Part shown: positions 6,469 to 10,745 of the stretch, piece after piece
How positions within the stretch are numbered: the first letter of the stretch is position 1
How the letters are laid out: every line of letters begins with the position of its first letter
Source: JAMIFN01 sp035906235
GTDB taxonomy: Bacteria > Pseudomonadota > Gammaproteobacteria > Burkholderiales > Burkholderiaceae_C
Direction of reading: 5' to 3'
NCBI GenBank assembly: GCA_035906235.1
Contig: JAMIFN010000011.1
Location: 1-10,745 of the forward strand
DNA length: 10,745 nucleotides
Notes under the pieces: model-generated
Databases searched by the model: none
What the model saw: the letters and a program-made list of their open reading frames with translations, nothing else
What the model was told of the DNA's origin: nothing
Translations under genes and position numbers: made by a program

Positions 6469-6795
6469 ATGATGCTTGGGCAATTGATGACATCTTCCGA
6501 TGCGATAGCCGTTCATGCGGATGAGGCTGCGCGCCTACTGCGCTCGCTGGCCAATCCGCACCGCCTGATGGTTTTGTGTCTTTTGGGCGAGGGCGAGCGC
6601 TGTGTCGGCGAGTTGAACACCGCATTGGCTTTGTCGCAGTCAGCGCTGTCGCAGCATCTTGCGGTGTTGCGTGAGGAAGGCTTAGTTGCCACGCGACGCG
6701 AAGGGCAAACCATTTACTACCGTGTTCCCCCCGGGCCGGCACTGCAAATTCTGCAGGTGTTGCACGGGATTTATTGCGCAGCCCCTAGCGCCTAA
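6469..6795 (+). CDS. ArsR-family repressor, BigR/SqrR/YgaV-like persulfide sensor
   Basis: A winged-helix regulator of about 108 residues. The helix-turn-helix is around LSQSALSQHLAVLREEGLVA and the wing around TRREGQTIYYRV. Two cysteines are placed as in the reactive-sulfur sensors: one in RLMVLCLL (codon 6577-6579) and one in GIYCAAP (codon 6775-6777), 66 residues apart. This is the spacing of Cys41/Cys107 in SqrR and Cys42/Cys108 in BigR, where a tetrasulfide bridge formed on persulfide exposure releases DNA. A third cysteine (codon 6601-6603) lies between them. No typical metal-binding ELCVCDL motif is present, which argues against an arsenic sensor. Start choice is uncertain: TTG 6466, ATG 6469, ATG 6472 and ATG 6487 are all in frame. 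GGA at 6463-6465 best serves 6469 or 6472. It heads the operon and its promoter carries matching palindromes. Confidence 0.88.
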   Translation: MMLGQLMTSSDAIAVHADEAARLLRSLANPHRLMVLCLLGEGERCVGELNTALALSQSALSQHLAVLREEGLVATRREGQTIYYRVPPGPALQILQVLHGIYCAAPSA

Positions 6796-6819
6796 AAGTT
6801 TTTTTTGAAAGGAAAAGTC

Positions 6820-7272
6820 ATGCCTTCTGAGCGTTTTATCGTGGACATCCCCAATGCCTGCACCCCAGGCACTGGCCTATGCACAGGCGGGCGCCCCAGC
6901 CCTGCACATTTGCAGCGTGCTGCCGAACTGGGCGTGAAGGTGGTCGTCAATCTCTGCCCACCAGCGGAAAGCCCGGGCTTTGACGAAGGCGCAGTAGTGG
7001 CCGGCTTGGGCATGAATTATGTGAATATCCCTGTGGCAGGCGCGGCAGATTTAACGCCTGCCAATGTGGCGCTGCTGGCTGCCGCCTTAGATGGTCATGG
7101 CCAAGAGCGCCGCACCCTGCTGCACTGCGCCAGCGGCAACCGTGTCGGCGCCATGCTGGCTTTAAAGGCCAAGCAAGTTGATGGCAAATCGCTGGCTGAG
7201 GCCTTAGAGATTGGCCGCGCTGCAGGTTTGCTGGGTCTAGAGCCCGTCGTGGCTCAGCTTTTGCAGGCCTAA
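6820..7272 (+). CDS. DUF442/TIGR01244-type sulfurtransferase (DSP-fold, BLH N-domain-like)
   Basis: A 150-residue cytoplasmic protein of the beta-lactamase-hydrolase-like N-domain family, which has a dual-specificity-phosphatase fold. The active loop is HCASGNR, with Cys103 and Arg108. That is a CX4R loop, the six-residue size found in rhodaneses, not the CX5R of phosphatases, so sulfur transfer from a persulfide is more likely than dephosphorylation. The segment TGGRPSPAHLQRAAELGVKVV (22-42) and NLCPPAE are typical of the family. In BigR operons this protein (Blh) works with persulfide dioxygenase activity in H2S detoxification; here the metallo-beta-lactamase dioxygenase domain is absent. 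The ATG at 6820 has AAGGA at 6809-6813, six bases away, so the longer TTG start at 6805 is not needed. It follows the regulator by 24 bp. Confidence 0.85.
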   Translation: MPSERFIVDIPNACTPGTGLCTGGRPSPAHLQRAAELGVKVVVNLCPPAESPGFDEGAVVAGLGMNYVNIPVAGAADLTPANVALLAAALDGHGQERRTLLHCASGNRVGAMLALKAKQVDGKSLAEALEIGRAAGLLGLEPVVAQLLQA

Positions 7273-7301
7273 ATTTTTTTTTCTTAAGAAGGAGCGTTCT
7301 G

Positions 7302-7517
7302 ATGCAAGCATCTATCGAGCAATGGGTTTTTCGTTTCGCGGGTCTGATGGTATTGGCCTCGGCCTTGCTGGCGCATTTTGTCCAGCCCAACTGGATTTGG
7401 CTGGCAGCCTTTGTTGGCGCCAATTTGCTGCAAGCCTCATTCACAGGCTTTTGCCCGCTGGCCAAGGTGTTGGCGCGGCTGGGCTTAAAGCCAGGCGCGG
7501 CTTTTGGCAAAGGTTGA
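7302..7517 (+). CDS. YgaP-type inner membrane protein (DUF2892)
   Basis: A 71-residue protein with two hydrophobic segments (about 9-26 and 31-47) and the family hallmark SFTGFCPLAKVLARLG, with Cys51. It corresponds to the membrane-anchor domain of YgaP, which in E. coli is fused to a rhodanese domain and is controlled by the ArsR-type YgaV. Here the sulfurtransferase and the membrane domain are separate neighbouring genes, so they may form a complex at the inner membrane that handles persulfide sulfur. An excellent ribosome binding site, AAGAAGGAG at 7286-7294, fixes the start at 7302. The role of the domain alone is not established. Confidence 0.88.
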   Translation: MQASIEQWVFRFAGLMVLASALLAHFVQPNWIWLAAFVGANLLQASFTGFCPLAKVLARLGLKPGAAFGKG

Positions 7518-7560
7518 AGGCCAGAGCTGCGATGGTGAAGACTTTCCGGGGGGCAATGCC

Positions 7561-8673
7561 ATGCTGATTAAGCCGTTTAATAGCTATCAAAAAATGAGCT
7601 GTCCAGGCAGGTTTTTCGGCCTAAAAGCCCGATTTGGCCCTAAAAAAACCGCTTTTGTGGTGGCTGCGGTGCTGGCCTTGACCACGGCCTTGCATGGCGT
7701 GCAAGCTGCGCCTTTGCAAACGGCCACGATCGCTTGGCGGCAGGTACAAGCCACGCGCTCGGCCGAGGGCGTGGTGCAGGCCGAACGCCAATCCACCGTG
7801 GCGGCGCAAACGGGCGGGCGCATCACGCAAATTCTGTTTCGGCCCGGCGATGCGGTCAAACAAGGCCAAGTCATCATGCGCATAGACCCTAGTCTGGCGC
7901 AGCAACAAGTGGCGGGCGCACAAGCGCAGGTGGCCGAGGCGCAAGTGGCGCTGAATAAGGCCGAGAGCGACCACCAGCGCTACCGCGAACTATTGGCTAA
8001 AGGCTTTGTCAGCCAAGCGCAGATGGATGGCGTTGCTAGCCAATACCGCGCCGCACAAGCGCGGGTGCAGGCTTTGCGTGCAGGCAGTAGCCAGGCCAGC
8101 ACCGCCCGTGGCTTTGCCGATGTCACCGCGCCCTATAGCGGCGTGATGTCGGCGCTGTTGGTGGAGGTGGGCGAAACCGCCGCGCCAGGCACGCCCTTGG
8201 CCACGGGTTTTGACCCTGCGTGGCTGCGTGCCACCGCGCAGCTGCCACAAGCTTGGCTTGATGCGGTGCGTGCTGGCAATCAGGCCTTTATTGAAGTGCC
8301 GGGGCAAAGCCAGTGGCTGCCCGCTGCCCGCATGGTGCTATTGCCTGCGGCTGACCCACGCACCCACAGTAGCGAGGTGCGGGTGTATCTGCCCGAGAAC
8401 TTGCCAGACAACGCCCAAAGCTTGCTGCCCGGCCAGTTTGTGCGTTTGCACTTTGCTACGGGCACGGCGCGGCGTTTGACCGTGCCCGCAGCGGCGCTGC
8501 TGCAGCGCAGCGAATTGAGGGCGGTGTATGTGCTGCCCGAAAAAGGCCGCCCGCAGTTGCGCCAAGTGCGTTTGGGGCAGCGCCAAAGCGATGGCTCGTA
8601 TGAAATTCTGGCGGGCTTGCGCGCGGGTGAAAAAGTGGCGCTAGACCCGATTGCGGCGGGGATGCAGCCTTGA
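7561..8673 (+). CDS. RND efflux periplasmic adaptor subunit (HlyD/MFP family)
   Basis: A 370-residue membrane fusion protein that would link the inner-membrane RND permease to an outer-membrane channel. Counting from 7561, a signal peptide ends with AFVVAAVLALTTALHGVQA (cleavage near residue 49) and has no lipobox. The lipoyl-like half-domain VAAQTGGRITQILFRPGDAV is at 80-99. A helical hairpin follows at 112-175 (AQAQVAEAQVALNKAESDHQ), then the second lipoyl half (DVTAPYSGVMSALLVEVGE, 187-205) and beta-barrel domains. The frame is open from a TTG at 7504 that overlaps the previous gene. ATG 7561 is chosen for its GGGGGG at 7548-7553; ATG 7594 also gives a good signal peptide. The start region contains copy C of the dispersed repeat, so the true start may have been rebuilt by it. 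The permease gene follows after a 176-bp spacer with REP-like hairpins. Confidence 0.9.
   Translation: MLIKPFNSYQKMSCPGRFFGLKARFGPKKTAFVVAAVLALTTALHGVQAAPLQTATIAWRQVQATRSAEGVVQAERQSTVAAQTGGRITQILFRPGDAVKQGQVIMRIDPSLAQQQVAGAQAQVAEAQVALNKAESDHQRYRELLAKGFVSQAQMDGVASQYRAAQARVQALRAGSSQASTARGFADVTAPYSGVMSALLVEVGETAAPGTPLATGFDPAWLRATAQLPQAWLDAVRAGNQAFIEVPGQSQWLPAARMVLLPAADPRTHSSEVRVYLPENLPDNAQSLLPGQFVRLHFATGTARRLTVPAAALLQRSELRAVYVLPEKGRPQLRQVRLGQRQSDGSYEILAGLRAGEKVALDPIAAGMQP
7577..7630 (-). repeat. Dispersed repeat, copy C (inverted, at the adaptor start)
   Basis: Read on the minus strand, 7614-7597 is AAACCTGCCTGGACAGCT, 16 of 18 identical to copies A and B. Similarity to copy A continues on both sides: AGGCCG before the core, and CTC followed by a T run after it. 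The plus strand also has AGCTATCAAAA at 7583-7593, as in copy B. It lies between the candidate starts of the RND adaptor and codes part of its N-terminal region before the hydrophobic signal core. Confidence 0.7.
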
Positions 8674-8849
8674 ATGGCAAGGTCTAAGTCTCCTTCCCCC
8701 TTTGGGGGAAGGTCGGGAAGGGGGCTTATTCGGGTGTAGCAGCTCTACTCCTGAAAGCCCCCACCCTAACCCTCCCCCAGAGGGGGAGGGGATAAGTCAT
8801 CGATTCCTCCGCACGGGAAAGACGCAGCTGCTTAATGGAAAGAAAATTC
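8674..8849. other. 176-bp spacer between adaptor and permease genes
   Basis: No coding gene is supported. The spacer is mostly the REP-like double hairpin at 8692-8790. About 45 bp of ordinary sequence then leads to the permease ribosome binding site (GGAAAG, 8837-8842). Confidence 0.7.
8692..8790. repeat. REP-like pair (BIME-type) of two inverted hairpins
   Basis: Hairpin 1: CCTTCCCCC (8692-8700), loop TTT, GGGGGAAGG (8704-8712). Hairpin 2: CCCTCCCCC (8770-8778), loop AGA, GGGGGAGGG (8782-8790). Both stems are perfect 9-mers. An outer inverted pair, GGGGGCTT (8720-8727) and AAGCCCCC (8755-8762), lies between them, so the right half is nearly the reverse complement of the left. Such G/C-rich paired elements are often present in many copies and are moved by RAYT-type transposases elsewhere in the genome. 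In an operon they can attenuate transcription or stabilise the upstream mRNA. Genome copy number is not visible here. Confidence 0.85.
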
Positions 8850-10745
8850 ATGAAAAACCTAGGCATCTCAGGGCGCATGGCGGCCTTCTTTTTGCACAGC
8901 CGTATGACGCCGCTGCTGGGCTTGGTGGCTTTGCTGCTGGGCTTGTTTGCCGTGGGCGTGACCCCGCGCGAGGAAGAGCCGCAGATCGATGTCACCATGG
9001 CCAATGTCATGCTCACCTTGCCTGGCGCCAGCAGCGCCGATGTGGAGCGCTTGGTGGCAGGGCCGATGGAGCAGCATTTGGCGCAGATGCAGGGGCTAGA
9101 CCATGTGTATTCGGTTTCGCGCCCGGGCATGGCGCTGCTGACGGTGCAATTTAAAGTGGGCGTGCCGCGCGAATCGGCCTTGGTGCGCCTGCGCGATGCG
9201 GTCGATACCAGCGCCACGCTTTTTCCGTCTGAACTGGGCGTGAGTGCGCCCTTGCTCAAACCCAAAGGCATAGACGATGTACCCGTTCTCAGCCTGAGTT
9301 TGTTTAGGCCCAGTGCCGATAACGGGGCTGATGATTTAGCCCGCATTGCCCGCAGCCTAGAGGCTGAATTAAAACGCGTACCCGGCACGCGCGATGTGGC
9401 GCTGATAGGCGGGCCTGGGCGCGTGTTGCGGGTGGATTTAGACGCAGACCGCCTAGCTGCTGTGGGTATCAGCGCCCTGCAAATTCAACAAGCCCTGCAA
9501 GCAGCCAATAGCAGCTCGCCCGCGGGCAGCCTGGTGCAAAACAATCAGCAGGTGCAGGTGGTGACGGGCGATTTTTTCAAAAGTCGTGACGATGTGGCGA
9601 ATTTAATCGTCGCCGTGCAAGGTGGCCTGCCTGTGTATTTGGCCGATGTCGCCACCATTCACGATGGCGCAGATCAGCCCCAGCGCTATGTTTGGCATGG
9701 TCTAGGCGCTGGGCAAAATCAACAGCCAGCAGGGGTGGAATACCCTGCCGTAACCATCAGCGTGACCAAAAAAGCAGGCGAAAACGCCGTGGATATTGCC
9801 CATGCGCTAGAGGCTAAGGTGCAGAGCTTGCGCGGCAGTTTGATTCCCGACGATGTGCGCGTGGAAGAAACCCGCAACTACGGCGCCACCGCCAATGACA
9901 AGGCGCAAAAGCTGATACAAAAACTAATTTTTGCCACCCTGTCTGTGGTGGCGCTGGTGTTTTTTGCCCTAGGCCGGCGCGAGGCGCTGATTGTGGGCGC
10001 TGCGGTGCTGCTGACCTTGGCCGCCACCCTATTTGCGTCTTGGGCTTGGGGTTTTACGCTCAACCGTGTCTCGCTTTTCGCCTTGATTTTCTCTATCGGC
10101 ATCTTGGTTGATGACGCGATTGTGGTGGTGGAGAACATCCACAGGCACCGCCAGCTCTACCCTGAAAAAACCCTGGCGCAGCTCATCCCGGCAGCGGTTG
10201 ATGAGGTCGGCGGCCCCACGATTTTGGCCACCTTCACCGTGATTGCCGCGCTTTTGCCTATGGCTTTTGTCTCGGGGCTGATGGGGCCGTATATGAGCCC
10301 CATCCCCATCAATGCCTCTATGGGTATGGTGATTTCGCTGGCTATCGCCTTTGTTATCACGCCGTGGATGGCGCTGCACTTTATGCACAAAAACGCGGCG
10401 GCGCATGGGGCAGGGCAGGGCGGCGATCATGCCGCAGCATCGCCCCGCTTGCAGCGTTTATTCAGCCGCGTCATGGCGCCTTTTTTAGATGCCGATACCA
10501 AGCGACAAGGCCGTAAAAACCGCCACAAACTCTATGCCGCAGTGCTGGCCTTGATTGTGCTGTCTGCCAGCCTCGCCGCCTTCAAACTGGTGGTGCTAAA
10601 AATGCTGCCCTTTGACAATAAATCGGAATTTCAAGTGGTGCTGGATATGCCCGCCGGCACGCCGCTGGAAGAAACCGCTGCCGTGCTGCATGAACTGGCT
10701 GCTGTGCTGGCGCAAGTGCCCGAGGTGACAAATTACCAAGCCTAC
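8850..10745 (+). CDS. RND-family efflux permease subunit (AcrB-like, 3' end missing)
   Basis: The first 632 codons of a permease that normally has about 1000-1100; the frame is open to the window end. RND pumps are proton-driven trimers in the inner membrane that export through an adaptor and an outer-membrane channel. TM1 is at about 21-38, followed by TPREEEPQID, typical of this group. Periplasmic porter sequence follows, then TM2-TM6 from about 357. TM4 carries FSIGILVDDAIVVVENI with Asp421 and Asp422, the proton-relay aspartates (Asp407/408 in AcrB). TM7 is near 549-570, followed by KMLPFDNKSEFQVVLDMPAG. These motifs place it in a divergent RND group, not with AcrB itself; the substrate cannot be told. 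The start at 8850 has GGAAAG seven bases upstream; an in-frame ATG at 8835 is less likely. No outer-membrane factor gene is in the window. Confidence 0.92.
   Translation, partial: MKNLGISGRMAAFFLHSRMTPLLGLVALLLGLFAVGVTPREEEPQIDVTMANVMLTLPGASSADVERLVAGPMEQHLAQMQGLDHVYSVSRPGMALLTVQFKVGVPRESALVRLRDAVDTSATLFPSELGVSAPLLKPKGIDDVPVLSLSLFRPSADNGADDLARIARSLEAELKRVPGTRDVALIGGPGRVLRVDLDADRLAAVGISALQIQQALQAANSSSPAGSLVQNNQQVQVVTGDFFKSRDDVANLIVAVQGGLPVYLADVATIHDGADQPQRYVWHGLGAGQNQQPAGVEYPAVTISVTKKAGENAVDIAHALEAKVQSLRGSLIPDDVRVEETRNYGATANDKAQKLIQKLIFATLSVVALVFFALGRREALIVGAAVLLTLAATLFASWAWGFTLNRVSLFALIFSIGILVDDAIVVVENIHRHRQLYPEKTLAQLIPAAVDEVGGPTILATFTVIAALLPMAFVSGLMGPYMSPIPINASMGMVISLAIAFVITPWMALHFMHKNAAAHGAGQGGDHAAASPRLQRLFSRVMAPFLDADTKRQGRKNRHKLYAAVLALIVLSASLAAFKLVVLKMLPFDNKSEFQVVLDMPAGTPLEETAAVLHELAAVLAQVPEVTNYQAY

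Noticed and set aside
6469..6795. Arsenic-responsive ArsR regulator
   Set aside because: The cysteine-rich metal site of classical ArsR is absent, no arsenic genes are adjacent, and the cysteine spacing fits persulfide sensors.
6947..7510. 187-codon minus-strand frame opposite the sulfurtransferase and DUF2892 genes
   Set aside because: It overlaps two well-supported genes with good ribosome binding sites and shows no recognisable domain.
8651..9154. 167-codon plus-strand frame through the REP-like element into the permease
   Set aside because: It is out of frame with the RND permease, and its composition reflects the G/C-rich repeat followed by shifted permease codons.
10029..10430. 133-codon minus-strand frame opposite the permease
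   Set aside because: It lies antisense to the RND transmembrane region. Its His/Arg-rich composition is the expected complement of hydrophobic codons.

Overview
This window looks like chromosomal DNA of a betaproteobacterium, most likely Burkholderiales and possibly Comamonadaceae. The evidence is the moderately high GC, the rpsA-ihfB-lapA-lapB gene order and the style of the LapB and PrmA proteins. The exact genus cannot be read from the sequence. Every gene I can support lies on the + strand. I see no rRNA, tRNA, CRISPR array, transposase or phage gene.

Region 1 (1-2331) is housekeeping and envelope genes: the 3' part of an MltB-type lytic transglycosylase, a four-helix SMR multidrug exporter very close to EmrE, and prmA (ribosomal protein L11 methyltransferase). 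A 13-bp unit is repeated three times across the stop codon of the SMR gene.

Region 2 (2332-6319) is the translation/nucleoid/LPS-control block: rpsA (ribosomal protein S1, six S1 domains), a strong intrinsic terminator, ihfB, then lapA and lapB, which overlap by 11 bp. LapA and LapB belong to the system that controls LpxC turnover and lipopolysaccharide synthesis.

Region 3 (6320-10745, runs off the end) is an accessory operon with a clear promoter and an AT-rich operator. It encodes an ArsR-family repressor with the two cysteines of the persulfide sensors BigR/SqrR, a small DUF442-type sulfurtransferase with a rhodanese-like CX4R loop, a YgaP-type two-helix membrane protein (DUF2892), an RND periplasmic adaptor and the first 632 codons of an RND permease. 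The first three genes form a reactive-sulfur (H2S/persulfide) response module. Coupling it to an RND pump is the most interesting point in the window: it suggests export of a sulfur species, or of a compound whose toxicity is linked to it.

The window also holds unannotated repeats. An 18-bp core occurs exactly upstream of prmA and inside lapB, and again (16/18, inverted) across the start of the RND adaptor gene. A separate element of about 100 bp, made of two inverted REP-like hairpins, separates the adaptor and permease genes.
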